NCBI GenBank assembly: GCA_903898675.1
Contig: CAIUGM010000022.1
Location: forward strand, 248,001 to 312,000
Direction of reading: 5' to 3'
Length of the DNA stretch: 64,000 nucleotides
From: an uncultured Verrucomicrobiota bacterium
GTDB taxonomy: Bacteria; Verrucomicrobiota; Verrucomicrobiia; Opitutales; Opitutaceae
Position numbers and translations under genes: made by a program. The notes beneath the pieces were generated by a model. That model saw nothing but the letters and a program-made list of their open reading frames with translations. It ran no database searches and had not been told where the DNA came from. Below are positions 9,441-17,719 of this stretch, one piece after another (the stretch's first letter is position 1; the number at the start of each line of letters is the position of its first letter).

Positions 9441-10730
9441 ATGGCCGATCTCATCATTCACGGTGGCAAACCCCTGAGCGGCACCATCACGCCCTCCGGC
9501 AACAAGAACTCCGTCCTGCCCATCCTGTGCGCGACGCTGCTCACCGACGCCAAGGTGACGCTGCGCAACGTCCCGCAGATCACCGACGTCGACAAACTCG
9601 TCAATTTCTTCACCGAGCAGGGCTCGCGCATCACCTGGGACCGCGCCGCCGGCCGCATGGACCTCGACCACTCGGCCTTCGACGCCCGCCGGCTCAACGG
9701 CGAACTGCCCGCCGGCATGCGCTCGTCCGTGTTGCTCTTCGCCCCGCTGCTGCAGCGCATGAAGAAAATCACGCTGCCAACCAACGCCAAGGGCTGCTCG
9801 CTCGGCATCCGCGAACTCGATCCGCACCTCGAGATCCTCGGGAAACTCGGCGCCAGGATCTCCCACAAGGCAAACCTGACCATGGCGCTCCCGGGCCGCT
9901 TCCAGGGCGGCCGGCACTGGCCCGACTACATGTCGGTCACCGCGACGGAGAACTTTGTCATGGCCGCCGTCCTCGCCGAGGGCGAATCCGTCCTCCTGAA
10001 CGCCGCCAGCGAACCCCACGTGCAGGACGTCTGCGCCGTGCTCGTCGCCATGGGCGCGAAGATCGCCGGCCTCGGCACGAGCCAGCTGACCGTCACCGGC
10101 GTGAAGCAGCTCAAGGGCGGGACGTTCACGATCAACACCGACCACCACGAGGTCGTCACCTTCCTCGCCCTCGGCGCCATCACCGGCGGCGAAGTGCGGG
10201 TCAAACACTCCCTGCCGCAGCACTTCGACCTCATCAACCGCTCCTTCGCCAAGCTGGGCGTGAAGATCGAGTACGACGGCGACACCGCCATCGTGCGCAA
10301 AAAGCAAAAGCTGGTCGTGGCCGAACCTTTCACCTCGAATTTGCTGCCGAAGATCGAGGCCGCGCCGTGGCCCTACTTTCCCGTCGACCTGCTGCCCTGC
10401 ATGATCGCGCTCGCGGTGCGCGCGGAGGGCACGGTGATGTTCTGGAACAAGGTTTACGAGGGCGGGTTCACCTGGATGTCCGAGCTCTCCAAGTTCGGTG
10501 CGCACGTCGTCGTCAGCGACCCGCACCGCATCACCGTCTTCGGCGCCAAGCCGCTCCGCCCCGCCGTTGTCGAGGCCCCCTACATCATCCGCGCCGCCGT
10601 CGCGCTCTACATGGTCGCCGCGAGCATCCCCGGCAAATCCGTGGTGAAAAACGCCGACACGATCAAGCGCGCCCATCCCCACTTCGTGGAAAACCTCCAG
10701 AGCCTCGGAGCGGAAGTGGAGTGGAAGTAA
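9441..10730 (+). CDS. murA: UDP-N-acetylglucosamine 1-carboxyvinyltransferase (MurA family)
   Basis: 429 aa, EPSP-synthase-type fold; MADLIIHGGKPLSGTITPSGNKNSVLPILCATLL; candidate catalytic Cys in TNAKGCSLG. Confidence 0.82.
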   Translation: MADLIIHGGKPLSGTITPSGNKNSVLPILCATLLTDAKVTLRNVPQITDVDKLVNFFTEQGSRITWDRAAGRMDLDHSAFDARRLNGELPAGMRSSVLLFAPLLQRMKKITLPTNAKGCSLGIRELDPHLEILGKLGARISHKANLTMALPGRFQGGRHWPDYMSVTATENFVMAAVLAEGESVLLNAASEPHVQDVCAVLVAMGAKIAGLGTSQLTVTGVKQLKGGTFTINTDHHEVVTFLALGAITGGEVRVKHSLPQHFDLINRSFAKLGVKIEYDGDTAIVRKKQKLVVAEPFTSNLLPKIEAAPWPYFPVDLLPCMIALAVRAEGTVMFWNKVYEGGFTWMSELSKFGAHVVVSDPHRITVFGAKPLRPAVVEAPYIIRAAVALYMVAASIPGKSVVKNADTIKRAHPHFVENLQSLGAEVEWK

Positions 10731-10737
10731 GAACACT

Positions 10738-10883
10738 TAACCACGGATTTCACGGATGAACACGGATCAGCAGCACCAAGTAGCCGCGCTTGAGACTGCG
10801 CGAAAGGGTGGCCGGCTAACCGCCGCGCCTCAACGCAGTTGCCTGCATTCAATCCGTGCTTATCTGCGAAATCCGTGGTTAAA
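10738..10883. repeat. approximately 9-bp-unit inverted repeat (N1) containing a C-family palindrome
   Basis: Left TAACCACGGATTTCACGGATGAACACGGAT; right AATCCGTGCTTATCTGCGAAATCCGTGGTTA; internal GTAGCCGCGCTTGAG...CTCAACGCAG. Confidence 0.7.
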
Positions 10884-10897
10884 AACCTTTCCCTCCC

Positions 10898-11971
10898 TTG
10901 CCTGAATCGAAAATCGAGAATCCAAAATCGAAAATCCCCTCGCCCGCGGCGACGGGCACGAGCTTCATCACCTCCGCGCTCGCTTCACCGGTCTCGCCGG
11001 TCGAGGCCGCGTTGCGCCCGCTCTCGTTCAGCGACTTTGCCGGCCAGCCGAAAACCGTCGAGCGGCTCAAGGTCATGGTCGGCGCCTCGAAACGCCGCGG
11101 TGAGGCGCTGAACCACATTCTGCTCTCCGGCCCTCCCGGCCTCGGCAAGACCACCCTCGCGTTTATCCTCGGTCACGAACTCGGCCGCACGGTGCGCGTC
11201 ACCTCGGGGCCCGTGATTGAAAAGGCCGGCGACCTCGCCGGGCTCCTGACCAACATGGAGGAGGGCGATATCCTCTTCATCGACGAGATCCACCGCATCC
11301 CGAAGACCGTCGAGGAATACCTCTACAGCGCGATGGAGGACTTCCGCCTCGACATCATGATCGACCAGGGCCCGAACGCCCGCAGCGTCCGGCTCTCGAT
11401 CCCGAAGTTCACGCTCATCGGCGCCACGACACGCTCCGGCCTGCTGACCGCCCCGCTCCGCTCGCGCTTCACGCTCAACACCCGGCTCGATTACTACGAC
11501 CGCGCCACCCTCGAGGGGATTGTCCTCCGCAGCTGCGGCCTGCTGAAGGTCGAGATCGACGACGGTGGCGCCAAGGAGATCGCCTCGCGCGCCCGCGGCA
11601 CGCCGCGCATCGCCAACAATCTGGTCAACTTCGTCCGCGACTATGCCTCGGAGAAGGCGGACGGCAAGATCACCAAGCCCGTCGCGGCCGCCGCGCTCGA
11701 GCTGCTGGAGATCGACGCCGCCGGCCTCGACGAGATGGACAAGCGCGTGCTGCGCCTGATGGCCGAGCACTACCAGGGCGGCCCTGTCGGCCTCGGCACC
11801 ATCGCCATCGCCGTCGGCGAGGAAGCCGAGACCCTCGAGGAAGTCCACGAACCGTTTCTGATCCAGGAAGGCTACCTCGCCCGCACCGCCCAGGGCCGCA
11901 TCCTCACCGCCAAGGGCTACCACGCCATCGGCCTGAAGGCCGCGACGGGCGACCAGCAGTCACTGCTATAA
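10898..11971 (+). CDS. ruvB: Holliday junction branch migration helicase RuvB
   Basis: LRPLSFSDFAGQPKTVERLKVMVGASKRRGEALNHILLSGPPGLGKTTLAFILGHELG...DILFIDEIHRI. Start codon uncertain (TTG at 10898 or internal). Confidence 0.93.
   Translation: MPESKIENPKSKIPSPAATGTSFITSALASPVSPVEAALRPLSFSDFAGQPKTVERLKVMVGASKRRGEALNHILLSGPPGLGKTTLAFILGHELGRTVRVTSGPVIEKAGDLAGLLTNMEEGDILFIDEIHRIPKTVEEYLYSAMEDFRLDIMIDQGPNARSVRLSIPKFTLIGATTRSGLLTAPLRSRFTLNTRLDYYDRATLEGIVLRSCGLLKVEIDDGGAKEIASRARGTPRIANNLVNFVRDYASEKADGKITKPVAAAALELLEIDAAGLDEMDKRVLRLMAEHYQGGPVGLGTIAIAVGEEAETLEEVHEPFLIQEGYLARTAQGRILTAKGYHAIGLKAATGDQQSLL
10905..10941. repeat. heptamer array (H3) at the ruvB 5' end
   Basis: ATCGAAA ATCGAGA ATCCAAA ATCGAAA ATCCCC. 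Confidence 0.65.
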
Positions 11972-12059
11972 TTGCCCGGGAGTTCTCACCTGTTCCGTGA
12001 AATTTTCCGCCCGCAGGTAATGCATTGAAACCGCCGGGGGAATTTCGGAAGCTGACCGG

Positions 12060-13784
12060 ATGTCCGTCGATTTTGTCGCCCGGCTGCTCCAGCGCCTGCC
12101 CGCCAAGGCGCGGCCTGTCGTCGTCACGCTGATCCTTGGGTTGGCCGCCGGTCTGGCAGCGGTTCTGTTTCACCTGGCGATCCACTTCGTTTACCAGCAC
12201 GGCCTCGAGGAGCTCACGCACCGGTCGCGCGGCACCTTCCTGCTCGGAAGTTTTTTCCTGATCGCGGTCACGTCCGGCTTCACCGGCTGGCTGCTCAGCA
12301 GTTTCTGCCCCGCGGCGGCGGGCAGCGGGATTCCCCAGGTGAAACTGGCCTTCTGGAAGGACTTCGGCTTCATCCCCTGGCGCGTCGTCTGGGTGAAATT
12401 CATCGGCGGCGTCCTGACCGTGGGCGGCGGCAGCAGCCTCGGCCGGGAAGGTCCCTCGGTGCAGCTGGCGGGCGGACTCGCCTCCAACTTGTCGGGCTTT
12501 CTCGGGACCGCGAAGAACGAACGCCGCACCGCCGCCGCCGCGGGCGCCGCCGCCGGCCTGGCCGCGGCCTTCAATACGCCGATCGCCGCCGTCACGTTCG
12601 TCCTCGAGGAAATCATCGGCGACCTCAACAGCCGCCTGCTCGGCAGCGTCCTGCTCGCCGCGGTGCTCGGCGCCCTCGTGGCCCATGGCATCCTCGGCGC
12701 CCAGCCGGCCTTCACGTTGCACGGCCAGGGCACGCCGCAATGGCTGGCGTACGCCCTCACGCCCCTCGTGGCCGTGATCGCCGCCGTGGCGGGTTGCTGG
12801 TTTCAGAAACTGGCGCTCGGTCTGCGGCTGGTCAACCGGCGGCCGAGTCCGCTCCCGCCCTGGGTGCGCACCATGCTGGGCGGCATCGCCGTGTGGGCGA
12901 TCGGCGCGGCGGTTTTCCTCGGCACCGGCCATGCCGGGGTCTTCAGCCTGGGTTACGACGACCTGTCCCTCGCCCTCGACGGCCGGCTGCTCTGGCACAT
13001 CGCCGCGCTGCTGCTCGTCGCCAAGCTGCTCGCCACGGCCGTGTGCTACGGTCTCGGCGGCTGCGGCGGCATCTTTGCCCCGACCCTGTTCTTCGGTGGC
13101 ATGACCGGCGCGGCCCTCTCGGGCCTGGCGGGCCTGGCGCTGCCGCTCACCGGGGCCGACCATGTCACCCTTGCGGTGGTCGGGATGTGCGCCTGCCTCG
13201 GCGCCGTCGTGCGCGCGCCCGTGACCGGCATCCTCATCGTCTTCGAGATGACCCACGAATTCGCCCTCGTGCCGGCGCTGGTGATCGGCGCGCTCATCAG
13301 CGAAATGATCAGCCGCAAACTTTCCCCCGAGAGCTTCTACGAGACCGTGCTGGCGCAGGACGGCCAGCACGTGGAAAAGCTGGTGCCACCGCGCAGCCTG
13401 CGCACCTGGATGGAGCTGCCGGCCGCGCGCATCGCCAATTTTTCCCCCGTCATCATCGGCGATCCCGCTCCGGCCGCCTTGCGCGAATTGCTCGACCGCC
13501 ACGGCCACGAGCGCTTTCCGGTGGTTGAAGGTGGCCGGGTCACGGGCGTGCTCACCCGGCGGGAGGCCGAGGCCGCCCTGGCCGCACACCGCGCGCCGGT
13601 GTACGAGCCTGTCACCAGCTGCACGCCGGCCACTTCCGTCCGCGAGGTCGCCGACCGGATCGTCAGCTCACCCAGCGGGCTGATCGTGGTCCTCGACCAG
13701 CCCGGTGGCGGCGTGATCGGCGTCATCACGATGCACGACCTGCTGCGCGCGCAAATGGCCTTTGCCCGCGAACAGCAGGACTGA
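12060..13784 (+). CDS. ClC-type chloride channel/antiporter with C-terminal CBS domains
   Basis: 574 aa; GSGIPQVK, GGSSLGREGPSVQLAGG, GIFAPTLFFGGMTGA; CBS-like C-terminus. Confidence 0.92.
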   Translation: MSVDFVARLLQRLPAKARPVVVTLILGLAAGLAAVLFHLAIHFVYQHGLEELTHRSRGTFLLGSFFLIAVTSGFTGWLLSSFCPAAAGSGIPQVKLAFWKDFGFIPWRVVWVKFIGGVLTVGGGSSLGREGPSVQLAGGLASNLSGFLGTAKNERRTAAAAGAAAGLAAAFNTPIAAVTFVLEEIIGDLNSRLLGSVLLAAVLGALVAHGILGAQPAFTLHGQGTPQWLAYALTPLVAVIAAVAGCWFQKLALGLRLVNRRPSPLPPWVRTMLGGIAVWAIGAAVFLGTGHAGVFSLGYDDLSLALDGRLLWHIAALLLVAKLLATAVCYGLGGCGGIFAPTLFFGGMTGAALSGLAGLALPLTGADHVTLAVVGMCACLGAVVRAPVTGILIVFEMTHEFALVPALVIGALISEMISRKLSPESFYETVLAQDGQHVEKLVPPRSLRTWMELPAARIANFSPVIIGDPAPAALRELLDRHGHERFPVVEGGRVTGVLTRREAEAALAAHRAPVYEPVTSCTPATSVREVADRIVSSPSGLIVVLDQPGGGVIGVITMHDLLRAQMAFAREQQD

Positions 13785-13799
13785 ACCGGACGCCGGGCC

Positions 13800-14147
13800 T
13801 TACGCCGCCAGGCGGCGGCCGGCTTTCTGCTCCAACCCGCGATAGATCTCCGGCAGCGGATGACGCTGCAGGGCGGGACGCAGCACCCGCACCGCCACCA
13901 CCGGCCGCGGCCGCAGCGCCGGGACCGGCATTCTCCAGGCCAGCATCCGGCTCACGGCCGCCGGCACGACCCGGGCGACGAGGCCGATGCCGATGAGACT
14001 GTTCACCGCGCCCATCACTTCCAGCCAAAGCGCGCTGGCGTTGGTGCCATCGAGGCCGGTGGCCGGGAAATAGGCCGGCAAAAACGCCGGCAAGAAAGTC
14101 ATCAACGATCCGATCGCGAGGAAGCCGGGTGCATCGCTTGATTTCAT
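13800..14147 (-). CDS. hypothetical membrane protein
   Basis: About 115 aa from MKSSDAPGFLAIGSLMTFLPAFLPAYFPATGL (ATG at 14147); hydrophobic segments. Confidence 0.5.
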   Translation of the reverse strand: MKSSDAPGFLAIGSLMTFLPAFLPAYFPATGLDGTNASALWLEVMGAVNSLIGIGLVARVVPAAVSRMLAWRMPVPALRPRPVVAVRVLRPALQRHPLPEIYRGLEQKAGRRLAA

Positions 14148-14316
14148 GAGCCCTCCATTGCCAGAACCATGCCAACCCGGGGCCATCCACCTAAACCCCG
14201 GCCGAACGGGGACATAACGTTTTTTAGCAGGCGGATGGGCCACCGAACGGTCCTGCATCTTGCAAGAATTCCGCCCGGGCGTTCCGCAAGTTGCAGCTAG
14301 GCGGGGTGCCTCAGAG

Positions 14317-14430
14317 GGTTAACCACAGAACACACGGAATACACAGAAACAGACCATTGCGGCATGTGGGTAACGATCCGCTCCTGCTCCGGGACTCACC
14401 CGCTTTTCTTCTGCGTGTTCCGTGGTGACC
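14317..14430. repeat. approximately 9-bp-unit inverted repeat (N2)
   Basis: GGTTAACCACAGAACACACGGAATACACAGAAAC ... TTCTTCTGCGTGTTCCGTGGTGACC. Confidence 0.6.
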
Positions 14431-14450
14431 ACGGCCCGGGGATTTCCCGC

Positions 14451-15161
14451 TCAGAGGTCGCCCAGCTGCGGCCGCAGGACGATTTCCTCGACGACCGTTC
14501 GGCGGCTGAGGCGGTAGACATCCAGGATCGCGCGGCCCACGTCCTCCGCCGGCATCATGCGCTTCGCCGGTACGCCGCTGCCGGACCAGGACGGGGAAAA
14601 GGTCGCGCCGGGATGGATGCAGCAGACCCGCACCCCCTGGTCCTTCAACTCGGCGCGCATCACGGCGCTCAGGCCGGTCAGGCCGTATTTCGCCGCGCAG
14701 TAGGCCGCGCCGTTGGGGTACGACTGCCGGCCGGCGATCGAGCTCATGTTGAACACGTCGCCCCGGCGGCGCTTCACCATGCCGGGGACGAAAGCCTTCG
14801 AGACGAGCAGCACGCTGCGCAGGTTCGCGGCGATCTGCGCGTCGAAATCGGCCACCTTGAGCTTGAGGAACGGCGCGCCAAAAAACTTGCCCGCGTTGTT
14901 GATGAGCACGTCGACCGGCCCGAAGTGCTTGGTGACCGCGCGGGCCAGCGCCGCGACCGAGGCCTCGTCGCTGACGTCGCAGGGGAAGATCTCCACGTCC
15001 GCGCGCCGCTTGATGCAGGCCCGGGCCGTGGCCCGGAGGTTCCTTTCGCTGCGCGCCACCAGGGCGAGCCGTGCGCCCGGGAGCTCCGCCGCGAACACCC
15101 TGGCAATCGCCGCGCCAATCCCCTGCGAGGCGCCGGTGATGAGAATGACTGGTTTATACAT
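14451..15161 (-). CDS. short-chain dehydrogenase/reductase, sepiapterin reductase-like
   Basis: MYKPVILITGASQGIGAAIARVFA...; YxxxK (YCAAK); C-terminus SRRTVVEEIVLRPQLGDL resembles my recollection of the Chlorobium-type sepiapterin reductase C-terminus. Confidence 0.8.
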   Translation of the reverse strand: MYKPVILITGASQGIGAAIARVFAAELPGARLALVARSERNLRATARACIKRRADVEIFPCDVSDEASVAALARAVTKHFGPVDVLINNAGKFFGAPFLKLKVADFDAQIAANLRSVLLVSKAFVPGMVKRRRGDVFNMSSIAGRQSYPNGAAYCAAKYGLTGLSAVMRAELKDQGVRVCCIHPGATFSPSWSGSGVPAKRMMPAEDVGRAILDVYRLSRRTVVEEIVLRPQLGDL

Positions 15162-15173
15162 CAAGCAGAGGTG

Positions 15174-15246
15174 CCCACGGAACACACGGAATACACGGAG
15201 AAAATTCAGCTGGTTTCATTTTCGTGTATTCTGTGTGTTCCGTGGG
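15174..15246. repeat. approximately 9-bp-unit inverted repeat (N3)
   Basis: CCCACGGAACACACGGAATACACG ... CGTGTATTCTGTGTGTTCCGTGGG, 24-bp arms with one mismatch. Confidence 0.8.
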
Positions 15247-15253
15247 CCAAAAT

Positions 15254-16225
15254 TCAGCACAGCAGCGCGCCGAAGTCCATGAAGTCCGCGGTGAAGCCGC
15301 CTTTGAGGCCCTTGCAGATCACACTCACGGCGTCGTGCGAGTGCAGCGACTCGAGGTGGGAGCACGCGATACGGAAATCCTTGATGCGCTTGTCGGCGTC
15401 GAACTCCTTGTAGAGCAGCCGCGCCGCGTCCTCGACGAACTTGAGGTAGGCGCCGTTGAGCTCGGCGAATGCCTGCTCGTCCTCGCGCTTCACCATCACC
15501 TGCGTCTCCGTCTGGAGCGCGCGGAGGCACAGCGCATGGATGTCCTCGATCCAGATTTTTTTGCCCTCGGCCTCCTCGATCGTCACCCGGGCCTTGCTGC
15601 GCTGCGAATGCGGCACGGTGTACGCGCCGCGCTGGTCGCGCGCGTGCTCCGACAGCTCGGCCGAGCACGGGCAGGCCGACGAGTACACAAAGTCAAAGTG
15701 CACGAAGCGCCGGTAGCGGCCGTCGCGCGTCATCACGCCCTCGAACGCCACCTGGTAGAACTGGTAGCCCTCGAGCCCGCTGCGCAGGCTCTCGCGCACC
15801 ATCGGGTAGGAGAAGTTGATCTTCAGGCGCGCGTCCTTGCTGTCGACGTTGCGCAGGTAGCTCTTGAGGATCCGGCCCATCCACTCGCCGGTCGTAACCT
15901 CGTCCTTGTGCTCGTAGAACGAGCGCATGATCCGGCTCATGTTGATGCCCTTCAGCTCGGCCTCGAGGGAGACGGTACCCGTGACACTCGTCTCAAGCGT
16001 GAGCGTCTGGCCGGCCTTGGTGCGGTACTTCAGCGGCAGCTTGAAATTGTGGATGCCCACCTGCTGGATCGGGACGTGCGCGCCCTGGATGGCCTCGTGC
16101 GCCACTTCCATCATGTCGGGCATGGAGGCACGGTAGGCGGGCGTCGCGCGGAATTTCTTGTCGTAGGCGCGCTTGATCCGCGGCGGCTGCCCGTCTTCGG
16201 AGCGGTGAAGATACATCTGTTTCAT
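15254..16225 (-). CDS. folE2: GTP cyclohydrolase FolE2 (type IB)
   Basis: 323 aa; [47 protein letters not shown] typical of FolE2/COG1469. Confidence 0.9.
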   Translation of the reverse strand: MKQMYLHRSEDGQPPRIKRAYDKKFRATPAYRASMPDMMEVAHEAIQGAHVPIQQVGIHNFKLPLKYRTKAGQTLTLETSVTGTVSLEAELKGINMSRIMRSFYEHKDEVTTGEWMGRILKSYLRNVDSKDARLKINFSYPMVRESLRSGLEGYQFYQVAFEGVMTRDGRYRRFVHFDFVYSSACPCSAELSEHARDQRGAYTVPHSQRSKARVTIEEAEGKKIWIEDIHALCLRALQTETQVMVKREDEQAFAELNGAYLKFVEDAARLLYKEFDADKRIKDFRIACSHLESLHSHDAVSVICKGLKGGFTADFMDFGALLC

Positions 16226-16260
16226 GGGAGTGGGTGGTCGGGTGGTGGGCGGCGGTGGGG
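16226..16260 (+). other. putative G-quadruplex-forming run
   Basis: GGGAGTGGGTGGTCGGGTGGTGGGCGGCGGTGGGG: five G-tracts of at least 3 with short loops. Confidence 0.5.
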
Positions 16261-16274
16261 CGGCGCGGGCCGGA

Positions 16275-16763
16275 TCAGGCGACGCCGGGCCCGAAGTATT
16301 CGGCGTAGTTGCGCGGGGTCTCGTACAGGCGCACGCAGTGGAGCCGGCCGGCGGGAAGCCGGGGCGCGATCTGCCGCCAGAACGCCACCACGAGGTTCTC
16401 CGTCGAGGGAATGATCCCGCGCAGGAAACCCACGCCGTCGTTCAGGCTGCGGTGGTCGCAGCGGTCGGCCACGGCTTCGTTCATGATGCGCTTCAGGTCG
16501 CCGAGATCGATGACATAGCCGGTCACGGGATCGGTTGCGCCGGCCACCGTGACCTCGAGCACGTAGTTGTGCCCGTGGGTCTCGTGACAGGGCCCGTACT
16601 GCTTGCGGTTCCAGGCCAGGCTCTTCGCGGGATTGTACAGCCGGTGCGCCGAGTTGAAATGCACCTGGCGGGTGACGAAGACTGTGCCGGCCAGCGACCG
16701 CACCGCCCTGGGCCGGGCCGCGGAGCGGGACGGTGATGGGCGGGAGGCGGCGGGCTTCGACAT
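16275..16763 (-). CDS. 6-pyruvoyltetrahydropterin synthase / QueD family
   Basis: 162 aa; [26 protein letters not shown] (CxxxHGH), [19 protein letters not shown]. Confidence 0.88.
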   Translation of the reverse strand: MSKPAASRPSPSRSAARPRAVRSLAGTVFVTRQVHFNSAHRLYNPAKSLAWNRKQYGPCHETHGHNYVLEVTVAGATDPVTGYVIDLGDLKRIMNEAVADRCDHRSLNDGVGFLRGIIPSTENLVVAFWRQIAPRLPAGRLHCVRLYETPRNYAEYFGPGVA

Positions 16764-16921
16764 GGGGGGGTCAAGCGAAGCCAGAAACCCGGTGGCGTCA
16801 ACCCTCCGCGCCCGGCCGCGGCACCGGAAGATTTCCGTCGGGCGGAAAGCGCAGGACCGTCCCGTAATCTTGACAAATTAACCGTTGCCCGCGCCACCCC
16901 GCCCGCCGTTCAATCCAACCA

Positions 16922-17716
16922 ATGGCCATGCGCTTCAGCATTCTCGGCAGCGGCAGTGCGGGCAACTCCGCGCTGCTCCAGACCGACAACACCCGCGTGC
17001 TCGTGGACGCCGGGTTTTCCGCCAAGCGCCTGGCCGGCCTGCTCGAGGAGCTGGGTGAAAAACTGGAGAGCATCGACGCGATTTTCCTGACCCACGAGCA
17101 CGGCGACCATGCCGCGGGCCTCGGCGGGCTGGCGCGTTACCCGCACATCAGCGTCTTCGCCAACCGCGCCACCGCGGACAAGGTCCAGGCCGGGCTCAAG
17201 CACCGCATCGCGTGGCAGGTCTTCGAGACCGGCGCCACCTTCCGGTTCCGCGACCTGGAGGTCAGCAGCTTTGCCGTGCCGCACGACGCGCAGGAGCCCG
17301 TCGGTTTCCTGATCGCCCACGGCGAGGACGACCTCCTTTCCCCGCGCCGCAGCCTCGCCTGGCTGACCGATCTCGGCCATGCCCCGCAGCACGTGCGCGA
17401 GCGCATCCGCGACGCCGACGTGCTCGTCGTCGAGGCCAACCATTGCCCGCGGATGCTCGAGGCCGACACCAAGCGCCCCTGGTCCACCAAGCAGCGGATC
17501 AGCGGCCGCCACGGCCATTTGTCCAATGAGGCGGCCCGGGAACTGCTTTCCTCCATCGCCAGCCCGCGCTGGCGCCACGTGTTCTTCGCCCACCTCAGCC
17601 GCGATTGCAATTCCACCGCCGCCGTCGAGACCTCGTGCGGCGCCGTCCTGACCGCCCGGCAGTGCGGTTTCTCCGTCGTCGCCGCCGGCGCCGGCACTCC
17701 CTTCTTCACCTTCTGA
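16922..17716 (+). CDS. MBL-fold metallohydrolase (YycJ/WalJ-like)
   Basis: MAMRFSILGSGSAGNSALLQTDNTRVLVDAGFSAK...FLTHEHGDHAAGL. Confidence 0.88.
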   Translation: MAMRFSILGSGSAGNSALLQTDNTRVLVDAGFSAKRLAGLLEELGEKLESIDAIFLTHEHGDHAAGLGGLARYPHISVFANRATADKVQAGLKHRIAWQVFETGATFRFRDLEVSSFAVPHDAQEPVGFLIAHGEDDLLSPRRSLAWLTDLGHAPQHVRERIRDADVLVVEANHCPRMLEADTKRPWSTKQRISGRHGHLSNEAARELLSSIASPRWRHVFFAHLSRDCNSTAAVETSCGAVLTARQCGFSVVAAGAGTPFFTF

Positions 17717-17719
17717 GCC

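Noticed and set aside
11972-12059. Possible fluoride riboswitch upstream of the ClC gene
   Set aside because: AACCGCC and GCTGA fragments are present but not the conserved GGNGATGG/GCTGATGRCTCCTRC arrangement, and this ClC has CBS domains unlike typical fluoride ClCs.
11904-13589. 561-aa minus-strand ORF opposite the ClC gene
   Set aside because: Antisense shadow ORF; ClC motifs are clear on plus strand.
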